A DNA stretch of 64,000 nucleotides from Phaeodactylibacter xiamenensis (GTDB lineage Bacteria > Bacteroidota > Bacteroidia > Chitinophagales > Saprospiraceae), in contig NZ_JPOS01000003.1 in assembly GCF_000759025.1 (NCBI RefSeq), positions 1-64,000 of the forward strand. Direction: 5' to 3'. The translations under genes and the position numbers were made by a program. Below are positions 53,806 to 63,308 of this stretch, in pieces. Position 1 is the first letter of the stretch, and each line of letters begins with the position of its first letter. The notes beneath the pieces were generated by a model. That model had not been told where the DNA came from, did no database searches, and saw nothing but the letters and a program-made list of their open reading frames with translations.

Positions 53806-56800
53806 ATGAAAAAAATGATCTTAGGCATAGTCGCGCTTGTGCTCAGCACCTTTGCCCTGCATGCCCAGCAGAACTGTTTCAACCTTTTCATAGACAGTCA
53901 GACCGCATCGCCCGGTGATACGATTTGCTTATCGGTGCGGGTGAATAATTTCGACAACATCCTTGGCCTGCAAACGGCTTTCCAATGGGACACCACCCGA
54001 CTTGACTTTATAGAAATTTCTAATTTCAACCTGCCTGGGCTTATCATCCAGGATTTCAACGTAGAAGGTGGAAATATTGGGGAAGGCCGAGCTACTTTTG
54101 CTTGGTTCAATACAGACTTTACCGGTCTGGATTTGATGGACGGCACCGCAATATTCGATTTTTGCTTCGAAGTCATCGGGGACGATGGCTATGGTGGATT
54201 TCAATTCGTTTCGGCCAGTGATATCACGAACACAGAAATCATCCTGGGCAACTCAGAAATCCTGCCCAGTTTCAGCCTGCTCGGGGGCGGAGTCTCTATC
54301 GAAGATGGTTTTGCAGAGCCGGTAAGGTTTGCCAGCGCCTGCCAGGATTTGGGCGATTGTACCACAGGCAGCAGCCTCTCCGTAGTTGTTGCTGGCGGGA
54401 CGCCTCCCTACGATTATATGTGGCTGCAGGGCAATGCAGAATTTGGCAATGCCGCCAATCTCAACGATGCGCCTGCGGGCCTGTATGAACTTCAGGTTTC
54501 CGATGCGAACGGCGACCAAATTTCCGGCTTGTTTAATGTAACCCCTGAGGAAGGCATTGCGGTCAGCAATATTCTACTCAATCATCCTACTTGTAGCAAT
54601 AGCGATGGCAGCATACAAGTACAGGTTACCGGAGGCTCCGGCGACTATAGCTTTACCTGGAGTACCGGGCAAACCGATGCATACAGCATTTCCGGCCTGG
54701 CCGCTGGTGCTTACTCACTTACAGTTACGGACACTCAAACGGGCTGCAACTTTACTGTAGGCATTAGCCTGGAAGATGAACCGCTGCAAACCAGCTATGC
54801 CTACGAGTGCACCGTAATGCCGGATGGCAGCACAATCGTGGATATCTCCTGCGCTGTGTGGTCAGACGGGCAAACCCCTTATACATTCGAGTGGAGCACC
54901 GGCTATACAGAGACCACCGATGAAATCATAAGTACGCTTGCCGGGGTGAGCCCTGATCAGTCTTATTCTGTAACGATTACAGATGCGAACGGCTGTACGA
55001 GTATCCCGGGGCCGGCTACGCCCGAGTGTCCGGGCACGGGAGGTGACCCCACTATTTACGTTGCCAATGAAACGGTAACCGAGGGCGGTTCCATCTGTAT
55101 TCCGGTCAAAGCAAGTGGGGTCCCGCCTATTACCCAGCTGGATTTTGCACTGGCTTGGTCCACTGATGTCCTGTCCTTCACAGGCGTCAATGAAGGAGCG
55201 CTGACCGCCTTACTCGACGATGGGCTTGACCTTTCTCAAACCGGCAATGGGCAACTGACCGTGCAGTGGGATATCGACATCCCGGAAGGTCTGCCGATAC
55301 AGGAGGATGCTACGCTCTTTGAAATCTGCTTCGATGCGGTAGGCCCTGAAGGCAGCCAAACCGACATTGCCTTTAACGACAGCATCCTGACCAGTTACCT
55401 GGAAAGCGGGACTGAGGTAGCTGCTACTTTTGAGAATGGCAGTTGTACTGTTACGGGGGAATTCCTAACCGGCCATTCCATCAGTTGTACCGGATTCCCG
55501 GATGGTACTTTTTTAGCCTCCATATCCTGTGCGGTATGGAGTGGCGGGGTACCGCCCTACACGTTTGAATGGAGTACCGGATTCGTAGAGCAGGACACGC
55601 TCTTTTCCACCCTGGAGAATGTGCCGGAGCATGTTGCCTACAGCCTCACGATCACAGATGCAGCAGGTACAACCTACAGCCCCGCTCCGATAACACCGAA
55701 TTGCGGCGGTACAGGAAATTCCGCTACCGTAACGATTGGGGAAGCGGTAGTGAATACCAATACCAACTTCTGCGTACCCGTAACCGTCTCAGGTGCAGCT
55801 GAAGTCACTGGTTTTGAAGCAGGAGTGGCTTGGCTGCCAGGTATACTCAGCTATACCGGGATTGCAGGTGGCGTTCTTGGCGATGCGACCACCTTCACCA
55901 TTGATGACAGCGATTCGGATATTGGGCAACTGAGCCTGATTTGGAATGCTACCGCACCTGATGCTATTTTTGTTGAAGACGGAGATGTGCTCTTTGAATT
56001 GTGTTTCGATGCAATTGGGGATCCGGGCAGTTCCACCGGAATTAGCTTCAATGCGTCCACTCATCCCTTCCTATTAGAGAATGTGGAAGGCATTGAATTC
56101 ACACCGGTCAACGGCGGGGCTTTCATACAGGGCTCCGGAGGACCGGATGATGTGATGCTGCAGATCGGTAGCGCTATGGTGGACACTGGTGAGGTGGTTT
56201 GCCTCGACGTGACCGTTGAAAACTTCACGGATATCGGTACTGTACAGCTGTCCATCAACTGGGACGAAGACCGGCTCAGCTTTGACACTCTGATATTAGC
56301 CGGTAACCTACCCGGGCTGAATCCGGCAACAGACTTCAACCTTAATCTTACAGACGAAGGCATTATTGCCATGTCCTGGTTCGATCTCGGACTTAACACC
56401 GTGACCCTTCCGGATGGCGCACCGCTATTCACGCTTTGCCTGCGGGCAGACACCCTGCAGGGGCCCACTCCGGTGACCTTCTCCCCCACCCCGGTCAATA
56501 TTGAAGTGACAGACCTTGAAAACATCCTTCCCGTTGTCCTCCAAAACGGCACCGTGGATGTGCTGCAGCCCGAAGTCTGGCCCGGCGACACCGATGTGGA
56601 TGGGCTGGTGACCCACTTCGACCTCTTGAATATCGGGCTTGGCTTTGGCACGGTCGGCCCGGAGCGGACCGATGCGACGATTGTATGGGAAGCGCAGGTG
56701 GCACCGGGCTGGCAGAACGCCACGCCAACCTCCAACGTCAACTACAAGCACCTGGACACCAATGGCGACGGCTTCATTGATGCGGCAGATACCCTGGCGC

Positions 56801-57567
56801 TGGTGAACAACTGGGGCGAGGAGGTAAACTTCCTGCCGGAAGATGAAAACCGCACCCTGACAGGAGTCATCTATATCGAACCCGACACGGTGGTCCTCGG
56901 CGTCCCGGCTACCTTCAACATCATGCTTGGAGAGCCTGGCACGACCGTACCCGAAGTCTATGGGCTGGCGTTCACCATCGTATACGACACTTCCGCTGTA
57001 ACGCCGGGCAGCGCCTCCACTTCCTTCCTGGAATCCTGGATTGGCAATACCAACGAAGACCTGATCGGGCTTTCCAAAGACCGCTACGACGACGGCCGCA
57101 TTGATGTAGCCCTGACCCGTACCGATGGCCTCAACGCAGAAGGCAGCGGTGCCATTGGCCAACTGCACATTACCATTCAGGACGTCATTTTCATGCGAGG
57201 CAATGACTATCCACTCGACTTTGGCATTGAGAATATACGGCTGATCAATGCTGCAGAGATGGACTTCCAGCTGGAAGGGCTGCCTACTTCCGGATTAGTC
57301 AAAGATGGCCTGGTGAATGCGCCGGAAGCTGCTCAGGCGTTTAAGGTTCGGGCTTTCCCTAATCCAGCCAGGGATCAAATCAGCATCCTGGTGGAGGGTG
57401 CGCAACTGGAAAGCGCCCGCCTGATGGCCACTGATGGCCGTACCGTACAACAAATCCAGGGCGGACAGTCTGAGGTCAATCTGCAGCATTTACCGGAAGG
57501 CTTGTACCTGCTTCAGGTGTTGACCAGCGAGGGGGCGACTACCCATCGCATCATGATTGCGCGTTAA
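53806..57567 (+). CDS. T9SS-secreted multi-cohesin / SprB-repeat protein with dockerin-like segment
   Basis: This 1253-residue protein has a signal peptide (MILGIVALVLSTFALHAQ). Four cohesin-like domains begin near FNLFIDSQTASPGDTICLSV, IYVANETVTEGGSICIPVKA, TVTIGEAVVNTNTNFCVPV and MLQIGSAMVDTGEVVCLDV. Between the first three are SprB-like repeats (GGSGDYSFTWSTGQTDAYSI, PYTFEWSTGYTETTDE). A dockerin-like pair of calcium loops follows (GDTDVDGLVTHFDLLNIGLG, DTNGDGFIDAADTLALVNNW), then a fifth beta domain and a T9SS type A domain (AFPNPARDQISILVEG to THRIMIAR). The frame is open upstream to 53737, but the ATG at 53806 gives the signal peptide. It is followed 75 bp later by a dockerin protein. 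Confidence 0.85.
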   Translation: MKKMILGIVALVLSTFALHAQQNCFNLFIDSQTASPGDTICLSVRVNNFDNILGLQTAFQWDTTRLDFIEISNFNLPGLIIQDFNVEGGNIGEGRATFAWFNTDFTGLDLMDGTAIFDFCFEVIGDDGYGGFQFVSASDITNTEIILGNSEILPSFSLLGGGVSIEDGFAEPVRFASACQDLGDCTTGSSLSVVVAGGTPPYDYMWLQGNAEFGNAANLNDAPAGLYELQVSDANGDQISGLFNVTPEEGIAVSNILLNHPTCSNSDGSIQVQVTGGSGDYSFTWSTGQTDAYSISGLAAGAYSLTVTDTQTGCNFTVGISLEDEPLQTSYAYECTVMPDGSTIVDISCAVWSDGQTPYTFEWSTGYTETTDEIISTLAGVSPDQSYSVTITDANGCTSIPGPATPECPGTGGDPTIYVANETVTEGGSICIPVKASGVPPITQLDFALAWSTDVLSFTGVNEGALTALLDDGLDLSQTGNGQLTVQWDIDIPEGLPIQEDATLFEICFDAVGPEGSQTDIAFNDSILTSYLESGTEVAATFENGSCTVTGEFLTGHSISCTGFPDGTFLASISCAVWSGGVPPYTFEWSTGFVEQDTLFSTLENVPEHVAYSLTITDAAGTTYSPAPITPNCGGTGNSATVTIGEAVVNTNTNFCVPVTVSGAAEVTGFEAGVAWLPGILSYTGIAGGVLGDATTFTIDDSDSDIGQLSLIWNATAPDAIFVEDGDVLFELCFDAIGDPGSSTGISFNASTHPFLLENVEGIEFTPVNGGAFIQGSGGPDDVMLQIGSAMVDTGEVVCLDVTVENFTDIGTVQLSINWDEDRLSFDTLILAGNLPGLNPATDFNLNLTDEGIIAMSWFDLGLNTVTLPDGAPLFTLCLRADTLQGPTPVTFSPTPVNIEVTDLENILPVVLQNGTVDVLQPEVWPGDTDVDGLVTHFDLLNIGLGFGTVGPERTDATIVWEAQVAPGWQNATPTSNVNYKHLDTNGDGFIDAADTLALVNNWGEEVNFLPEDENRTLTGVIYIEPDTVVLGVPATFNIMLGEPGTTVPEVYGLAFTIVYDTSAVTPGSASTSFLESWIGNTNEDLIGLSKDRYDDGRIDVALTRTDGLNAEGSGAIGQLHITIQDVIFMRGNDYPLDFGIENIRLINAAEMDFQLEGLPTSGLVKDGLVNAPEAAQAFKVRAFPNPARDQISILVEGAQLESARLMATDGRTVQQIQGGQSEVNLQHLPEGLYLLQVLTSEGATTHRIMIAR

Positions 57568-57641
57568 CTTTAATTTCCTTTCGATGAATTAGTGGTGCTG
57601 CCTGCTTACGGGTGGGCAGCCCCTTTCAAAACCCGACTATT

Positions 57642-58232
57642 ATGAAAAATGTCATAACTCTGGTAGTGCTATGTTTATGTTCAGCTACCGTCTATGCTCA
57701 AACGGCTACGATTAGTGGCCAAATCACCCGACTGAATGACAGCCCGGTAAGCGGTATCTTGGTGCATCTCCTCAACTGGAATGAGGGGCTTATCGCAGCG
57801 GATACAACTGATACACAAGGTGCATATGCCTTCAGTGACCTCACGACCGGGCAGGAGTACACCGTTGTGCCTCAGGACAATCAGGAAGTCAGCTACCTGC
57901 AGGGCGTTTCCACCTTGGATGTGGTAATCGCGGCACGAATTATTCTGGGAATACAGCCACCAGAAACACCATTTGTTTACGCGGCGGGGGATGTCAACAA
58001 CAGTGGTAGCCTGACCACACTGGACCTGGTCCTGATGCGCCGGCTGATCCTTGGTATTGATAACAGTTTCCAGAACAGCCCTTCGGTAAGGTACCTGCGT
58101 ACAAACGCAAGTTTTATCAATCCTGACTCCCCATTTTCAGGCATCAACTATGGCAATTCGACCCTGCTTTTGGACACCGATACCCCTGCTTTCGACTTTT
58201 ACCAGATAAAAATGGGCAACCTCAACCCATAA
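57642..58232 (+). CDS. Secreted dockerin protein with carboxypeptidase-regulatory-like domain
   Basis: This 196-residue protein has a signal peptide (VVLCLCSATVYAQ) and a CarboxypepD-reg-like domain (ISGQITRLNDSPVSGILVHL). A type I-like dockerin follows, with one complete calcium loop (GDVNNSGSLTTLDLVLMRRL) and a degenerate partner (QGVSTLDVVIAARIILGI). It ends at YQIKMGNLNP without a sorting domain. Related proteins I recall continue further, so it may be truncated. An upstream TTG-type start (57612) is less likely than the ATG at 57642. Confidence 0.8.
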   Translation: MKNVITLVVLCLCSATVYAQTATISGQITRLNDSPVSGILVHLLNWNEGLIAADTTDTQGAYAFSDLTTGQEYTVVPQDNQEVSYLQGVSTLDVVIAARIILGIQPPETPFVYAAGDVNNSGSLTTLDLVLMRRLILGIDNSFQNSPSVRYLRTNASFINPDSPFSGINYGNSTLLLDTDTPAFDFYQIKMGNLNP

Positions 58233-58263
58233 GGGCCTCTACCCCATTATTATAATCCCATTA

Positions 58264-58422
58264 GACTATGTTGGGAATTCGCTTTTGGAGCGAATGCAGT
58301 CAAATTTTATTCTGAACAAGGCGCGATGAAGGAGCCTAGCCAAAGCTAAGCGACTGAAGAGCAACGAAGTGCAGGATAAAATTTGGCAAATACAGCCCAA
58401 AGGGTGAAATCCCAACATAGTC
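58264..58422. mobile_element. 159-bp palindromic MITE-like element
   Basis: Perfect 13-base terminal inverted repeats (gactatgttggga and tcccaacatagtc) are flanked by a direct TTA (58261-58263 and 58423-58425). Inside is a second inverted pair (caaattttattctg and caggataaaatttg) and a small attcgct/agcgaat hairpin. It has no coding capacity and is unrelated to the TA-flanked family. Confidence 0.8.
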
Positions 58423-58539
58423 TTAATCCCTCAGGGGCAAGCTGGCACTGAACTGCGCGCCTTGCCCTTATTTTTTTGAGGATTTGCCGACTGTGCCCGG
58501 CTGTTTTTGCTGTAAATCAGGATGGAACAGCTCTTAAAC

Positions 58540-58597
58540 TGAACGAATTAACGTTAATTCGTTCAACTAACTGAATAAATTAACGTTAATTTATTCA
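58540..58597. promoter_or_regulatory. Twin perfect 26-bp palindromes before the ATPase gene
   Basis: Two perfect palindromes occupy 58540-58565 and 58572-58597. Both are centred on aattaacgttaatt, with arms tgaacg/cgttca and tgaata/tattca, and their centres are 32 bp apart, about three helical turns. They end 9 bases before the ATG at 58607. They look like a double operator or a DNA/RNA binding site for the downstream protein. Confidence 0.75.
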
Positions 58598-58606
58598 AAA
58601 GCAGTC

Positions 58607-59746
58607 ATGGACTTCATTCCAAGATTTACAGAAGTACAGATAAAAGAATACCTGCGGCCCAACAAGGTGGTGGTGCTTCTGGGCCCACGCCGGGTGGGAA
58701 AGACGGTGTTAATCCAAAAGATATTATCAGAAGCCACTGAGCCTTACGTATTGCTCAATGGGGAAGATATTGCTACCAAAGAGCTCTTCGAAAGGAGAAG
58801 CGTCAAAGCGCTTGCTCAAATTCTGGAAGGCAAAAAGTTCCTTGTTATTGATGAAGCCCAAAAGATACCTGATATCGGTAATGCTATAAAGCTCATGATA
58901 GACGAAATCGCAGGGTTGAAAGTGCTCATCACCGGATCATCTGCCTTTGATGTTGAAAACTATACCGGAGAGCCTTTGACCGGCAGGAAGATGACTTTTA
59001 AACTATTCGGCATATCGGAAGGAGAAATCGCAAAAAAAGAAAGCATCAGGGAGCGCAAAGATGGTTTATATCAGCGCTTGATTTATGGCAATTACCCCGA
59101 GTTGCTGCAATTAGATACCATCAAAGAAAAACACTTGTACCTCCGTGAACTGCTCAACTCCTATCTGCTCAAAGACATCCTGACTTTCGAAACCATCAGG
59201 AACAGCGATAAAATCATTGACTTGCTTAGGTTGGTTGCCTTTCAGGTTGGTGGGGAGGTGAGCATACCGGAGCTATCTAATTCGCTTCAAATCAGCAGAA
59301 ACACTGTAGAAAAGTATCTTGACTTGCTCACCAAAGTATTTATCCTGTACAAAACGGGCGGTTTTAGCAGGAACTTGAGAAAGGAAGTCAATAAAAGCCA
59401 CCGGTATTACTTTCTTGATAATGGCATCAGGAATATCCTGGCGGGCAACCTTAACCCCGTAAATATGCGGAACGATATGGGCATTTTATGGGAAAACTAC
59501 ATGATCGCAGAGCGCATAAAGTATCAACATTACAACGACCTGCTTGTCTATAACTATTTCTGGCGAACTTACGATCAGCAGGAAATCGACTGGATAGAAG
59601 ACCGGGGCGGAGCACTATATGGCTACGAATTCAAGTGGAGCCCCCGAAAAAAAACCAAGGCGCCCGGGGGATGGAAGAACGCCTACCCGGATGCAACGTA
59701 TCAGGTAATCAACCCCGATAATTACCAGGATTGGCTGCTGCACTAA
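58607..59746 (+). CDS. AAA_14 / DUF4143 ATPase
   Basis: This 379-residue protein has a Walker A motif GPRRVGKT at about residues 26-33, Walker B FLVIDEAQKI at about 79-88, sensor TGSSAF and the arginine-containing TGRKMTFKLFG. A winged-helix-like segment (EVSIPELSNSLQISRNTVEKYL) and a C-terminal PD-(D/E)XK-like DUF4143 domain (EIDWIEDRGGALYGYEFKW) follow. Such ATPases are common, mobile-looking orphan genes of unknown function. The gene is preceded by the twin palindromes and stands alone. Confidence 0.88.
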   Translation: MDFIPRFTEVQIKEYLRPNKVVVLLGPRRVGKTVLIQKILSEATEPYVLLNGEDIATKELFERRSVKALAQILEGKKFLVIDEAQKIPDIGNAIKLMIDEIAGLKVLITGSSAFDVENYTGEPLTGRKMTFKLFGISEGEIAKKESIRERKDGLYQRLIYGNYPELLQLDTIKEKHLYLRELLNSYLLKDILTFETIRNSDKIIDLLRLVAFQVGGEVSIPELSNSLQISRNTVEKYLDLLTKVFILYKTGGFSRNLRKEVNKSHRYYFLDNGIRNILAGNLNPVNMRNDMGILWENYMIAERIKYQHYNDLLVYNYFWRTYDQQEIDWIEDRGGALYGYEFKWSPRKKTKAPGGWKNAYPDATYQVINPDNYQDWLLH

Positions 59747-60072
59747 TGCGAGCAGACCGAATGATTTGCTAGGTTTCTTGCCCCCTGAAGCCCTTGCAAA
59801 TGCTGAACTTTAAATGGTCAGGCATTTGCGGCTCAATCTACTATACCACACAGCGCCACCCCGTGGCAACAGGCTGGCGCTGTGAATTTCCATTATTGAG
59901 TAGCCTTTGGGAAAGCGTAAGACAAACGGTATAAGCTGCACGACTTCGTAGAAGTCGTATGTTAGTATCAACAGCACACCACGGGAAACCGACTTCGTAG
60001 AAGTCGCAGGTTAAACCAGCAAGCTCCCCTGCCTGCCTCATCTCTTCCCTCACCTCCTCACTGAACAAAGCC
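59747..60072. other. Intergenic region between convergent genes
   Basis: A hairpin (cacagcgcca, 16-base loop, tggcgctgtg; 59849-59884) may end transcription from either side. The two palindromes gacttcgtagaagtc at 59942-59956 and 59991-60005 are 49 bp apart, as in the arrays at 12638 and 14204. No gene is supported. Confidence 0.65.
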
Positions 60073-61326
60073 CTACAGCCCAAATGCCGCTTTCACCTTA
60101 TCCACGTAGTCGAGTTTCTCCCAGGTGAAGGTCTCCACCTGCATCTCCTTAACGCGGCCGGCACCATCGACGAACTTCACTGTCTTTTGCTCCGGCGTAC
60201 GGCCCATGTGGCCATAAGCGGCAGACTCAGAGTAGATCGGCGTGCGCAGCTTTAGGCGCTGCTCAATTGCATAGGGGCGCATGTCAAACACCTCCTCTAC
60301 TTTCTTCGCAATCTCGCCATCGCTCAACTTCACGTTAGCAGTGCCATAAGTGTTGACGTAAATATTGGTAGGTGCCGCCACGCCGATCGCGTAGGACACC
60401 TGCACCAGGACTTCATCACAAACACCGGCAGCCACGAGGTTCTTCGCAATGTGGCGGGTCGCATAGGCCGCAGAACGGTCTACCTTGGAAGGATCCTTGC
60501 CGGAGAAGGCACCACCACCGTGGGCCCCCTTGCCACCATAAGTATCTACGATGATCTTGCGGCCCGTTAGCCCGGCGTCTCCGTGCGGGCCACCGATGAC
60601 AAACTTACCGGTCGGGTTGATGTGGTAGGTAATATTATCATCAAACAGCTTCTGAAGTTCAGGCTTGAGCTGAGCTTTGACCCGTGGGATAACAATCTTG
60701 ATGATGTCCTCACGGATTTTATTCAGCATGCGCTCGTCCTCATCGAAATCATCATGCTGTGTGGATACGACGATGGTATCAATGCGCTGAGGCGTGTTGT
60801 CGTCTGCATACTCGATCGTCACCTGCGACTTAGAGTCCGGACGAAGGTAAGTCATCGGCTCGCCCGCCTTGCGGATTGCCGCCAGTTCCTGCAGGATTTT
60901 GTGAGAAATGGCAAGCGCCAGTGGCATAAAGCTCTCCGTCTCATTGGAGGCATAACCGAACATCATGCCCTGATCGCCGGCGCCCTGCTCTTCCGGGCTT
61001 TCCCGCTCCACGCCCTGATTGATGTCAGGCGATTGCTCGTGGATGGCAGAAAGGACACCGCAGGAGTGGGCCTCAAACATGTATTCAGACTTGGTATACC
61101 CAATACGCTCGATCACATCGCGGGCAATTTGCTGTACATCGAGGTAAACGTCAGACTTGACCTCACCGGCAAGCACCACCTGACCGGTTGTTACCAGCGT
61201 TTCACAGGCGACCTTTGAAGAAGGGTCAAAAGCAATGAAATGATCAACGAGGGCATCGCTAATCTGATCAGCGATTTTATCAGGGTGCCCTTCGGAAACA
61301 GACTCAGAGGTGAATAAGTATGGCAT
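60073..61326 (-). CDS. metK: S-adenosylmethionine synthetase
   Basis: This 417-residue enzyme makes S-adenosylmethionine from methionine and ATP. It has the family motifs [14 protein letters not shown] near residues 9-22, [34 protein letters not shown] and [20 protein letters not shown] small gccggg/cccggc hairpin lies 25-43 bases upstream of the start (61351-61369). I do not see a known SAM riboswitch in the leader. Confidence 0.97.
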   Translation of the reverse strand: MPYLFTSESVSEGHPDKIADQISDALVDHFIAFDPSSKVACETLVTTGQVVLAGEVKSDVYLDVQQIARDVIERIGYTKSEYMFEAHSCGVLSAIHEQSPDINQGVERESPEEQGAGDQGMMFGYASNETESFMPLALAISHKILQELAAIRKAGEPMTYLRPDSKSQVTIEYADDNTPQRIDTIVVSTQHDDFDEDERMLNKIREDIIKIVIPRVKAQLKPELQKLFDDNITYHINPTGKFVIGGPHGDAGLTGRKIIVDTYGGKGAHGGGAFSGKDPSKVDRSAAYATRHIAKNLVAAGVCDEVLVQVSYAIGVAAPTNIYVNTYGTANVKLSDGEIAKKVEEVFDMRPYAIEQRLKLRTPIYSESAAYGHMGRTPEQKTVKFVDGAGRVKEMQVETFTWEKLDYVDKVKAAFGL

Positions 61327-61481
61327 AAATTCGGTTTATTTCGGATTAACGCCGGGAAATAGCCCCGGCAAAATCGCTGCAAAAATAGGAATAAAGCGCA
61401 AAATGGCTCGCTTTTCAGGGCTTCTCGACAAATAAAATACACAACTGGGTTTGCCCCAATATTTAGGCATATGTTGCGCCC

Positions 61482-62102
61482 TTATTTGATTTCGCAGCGG
61501 AACATGGATTTAACTTCCGTCTTCGTGTGCAGGAAGCCCTCCAGCTGATCGCCAATTTGTACCGGCCCTACTCCGGCAGGCGTGCCGGTGTATATGAGGT
61601 CGCCCATTTGCAATTTGAAGAACTTCGATACGTAAACAATGATGGCATCAAAGGAGAAGAGGAGGTCTTTGGTGTTGCCGTGCTGCACCGTCTCCCCGTT
61701 TTTCTTCAGCTCAAATTCTATGGCGCCCCGGTTGCACTGCTCAATGGGCAGAAAATCACTGATCACTGCCGAGCCGTCGAAGCCCTTGGCTATTTCCCAG
61801 GGATGGCCTTTGTCTTTCAGCCGCTGCTGCACATCGCGGGCCGTAAAGTCGATGCCCAAACCAATTTCCGGGTAGTAATCAGCAGCAAACTCCGGCTGTA
61901 CGTGCCGCCCGTTTTTGCCAATTTTCAGCACCACCTCTATTTCATGGTGCAGGTCTTTGGTGAATTCCGGGTAGTAGAAGGGCTTGTTGTTCACCAGCAG
62001 GGCAGAGGGCGGCTTCATGAATACCACCGGGCTGCCCGGCACCGGGTTATTGAGCTCTTTGGCGTGTTCGGCGTAGTTGCGGCCGATGCAGATGATCTTC
62101 AT
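61482..62102 (-). CDS. Fumarylacetoacetate hydrolase family protein
   Basis: This 206-residue protein has the FAH fold with KIICIGRNYAEHAKEL, VFMKPPSALL, the metal-ligand segment HHEIEVVLKIG (two Glu), GIDFTARDVQ, the GFDGSAV loop and YTGTPAGVGPVQIGD. Small FAH proteins of this type include acylpyruvate hydrolases and oxaloacetate decarboxylases, and the exact substrate is uncertain. It follows the trpS gene by 9 bp on the same strand and is probably co-transcribed with it. Confidence 0.9.
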   Translation of the reverse strand: MKIICIGRNYAEHAKELNNPVPGSPVVFMKPPSALLVNNKPFYYPEFTKDLHHEIEVVLKIGKNGRHVQPEFAADYYPEIGLGIDFTARDVQQRLKDKGHPWEIAKGFDGSAVISDFLPIEQCNRGAIEFELKKNGETVQHGNTKDLLFSFDAIIVYVSKFFKLQMGDLIYTGTPAGVGPVQIGDQLEGFLHTKTEVKSMFRCEIK

Positions 62103-62111
62103 AGTCGTGAT

Positions 62112-63131
62112 TTAAAACTTCACATTGGACAGCCCTGCCATTTCCTTTACGGCACGGACGGTCTCCTGTGCTTTCTTACGGATTTCAGCAGAAGACGCCT
62201 TGATTTGATTCTTGATCTCCTTCTTATCGGCTTTCAGGGCTTCCTTACGGGCTTTAAAATCAGCGCTCAGCCCCACAAGGGCATCAGCTACGGCATCTTT
62301 CAGGTCCACATACTTTAATTCGCCGGCCTCGTAGTCCTTCATCAGGCTTTCGTAGGCTTCCATAGACTCAGCGGCCTTGAGCAGGGTGAAGAGGTTGTCC
62401 ACGCCCGGGCTCATTTCGCCGGCAGGCGTATCTCCGGTATCGGTCACTGCGGAGCGGATTTGCTTGCGGATGCGGTTATCATCTCCAAACACGTCAATGT
62501 AGTGCTTCTCGCCTGCACTTTTGCTCATCTTACGGGTGGGGTCTGCGGTGGAGCGGACCTTAGGCACTTCCGTATATAGGGGCTCCGGCAGGACGAAGTA
62601 TTCTTTGCCCATCTGATTATTGAAGCGTTGCGCGATGTTGCGGGTGAGCTCCAAATGCTGCTCCTGATCTTTGCCTACAGGCACGTAATCCGCCCGGTAG
62701 ATCAGGATATCCGCTGCCTGTAGCACGGGATAGTCCAGCAAGCCAGCGGAGATGAAGCTGTCGGTAGCGGTTTCTGCCACCTGCGCGCTTTTGTCCTTGA
62801 ACTGCGTCATACGGGTCAGCTGCCCATAGGAAGTGAAGCAATTGAAAATCCAGCACAATTCTGTATGCTCCGGCACCAGGGACTGAATAAACAGGGACTC
62901 CGGCTTAACACCAACCGCCATCAGGTTGAAAAGGAGTTCCCAGGTATTTTCCCGAAGTTTTTTCGGATTGTAGGGCATCGTCATGGCATGGTAATCCACC
63001 ACCCCGTAGGTGCAATCGTACTTTTCCTGCAGGGCGACCCAGTTCTTCACTGCCCCGAAGTAGTTGCCAAAGTGCATTTGCCCGGTGGGCTGAATAGCAG
63101 AAAGGACTTGTTTGCGTTGCTCCATGGTCAT
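62112..63131 (-). CDS. trpS: Tryptophanyl-tRNA synthetase
   Basis: This 339-residue class I synthetase charges tRNA-Trp. It has the HIGH-like signature SAIQPTGQMHFGNYFGA, VDYHAM, the QAADILIYRADYVPVGKDQEQH block and the KMSKS signature (KMSKSAGEK). The ATG at 63131 (MTMEQRKQ) and the one at 63125 (MEQRKQ) are both possible starts. The open frame further upstream has no family similarity. Confidence 0.96.
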   Translation of the reverse strand: MTMEQRKQVLSAIQPTGQMHFGNYFGAVKNWVALQEKYDCTYGVVDYHAMTMPYNPKKLRENTWELLFNLMAVGVKPESLFIQSLVPEHTELCWIFNCFTSYGQLTRMTQFKDKSAQVAETATDSFISAGLLDYPVLQAADILIYRADYVPVGKDQEQHLELTRNIAQRFNNQMGKEYFVLPEPLYTEVPKVRSTADPTRKMSKSAGEKHYIDVFGDDNRIRKQIRSAVTDTGDTPAGEMSPGVDNLFTLLKAAESMEAYESLMKDYEAGELKYVDLKDAVADALVGLSADFKARKEALKADKKEIKNQIKASSAEIRKKAQETVRAVKEMAGLSNVKF

Positions 63132-63248
63132 TTTTTTGAACAGCGCGAATATACTTGTTCCATTGGTTTTGGAGCAATAAAAACAGGGAATTCCCATCAG
63201 AAGCCGGGTTTTGGCCAGCCCGGCAGTCGCAGCAATGGAAAATCCAAG

Positions 63249-63279
63249 TTGGGCAGGCCAGCCACAGTTCGTACTTTTG
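63249..63279 (+). promoter_or_regulatory. Bacteroidota-type promoter of the lipocalin-like lipoprotein gene
   Basis: TTG at 63249-63251, 20 bases, then TACTTTTG at 63272-63279 match the -33/-7 pattern. The implied transcript start is about 23 bases before the ATG. Confidence 0.6.
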
Positions 63280-63308
63280 CTACGGATTCAAACAATACCG
63301 AATTGCGA

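Noticed and set aside
59841-60083. 80-residue minus-strand gene after metK
   Set aside because: It runs through a hairpin and two palindromes and overlaps the end of metK; no coding features.
61327-61481. SAM riboswitch in the metK leader
   Set aside because: Only a short gccggg/cccggc hairpin is visible; I could not place the conserved core of a known SAM riboswitch class. A covariance-model scan would decide.
62865-63308. Long N-terminal extension of the lipocalin-like lipoprotein
   Set aside because: It is antisense to trpS and precedes a clear promoter and lipobox; the start at 63309 is far more likely.
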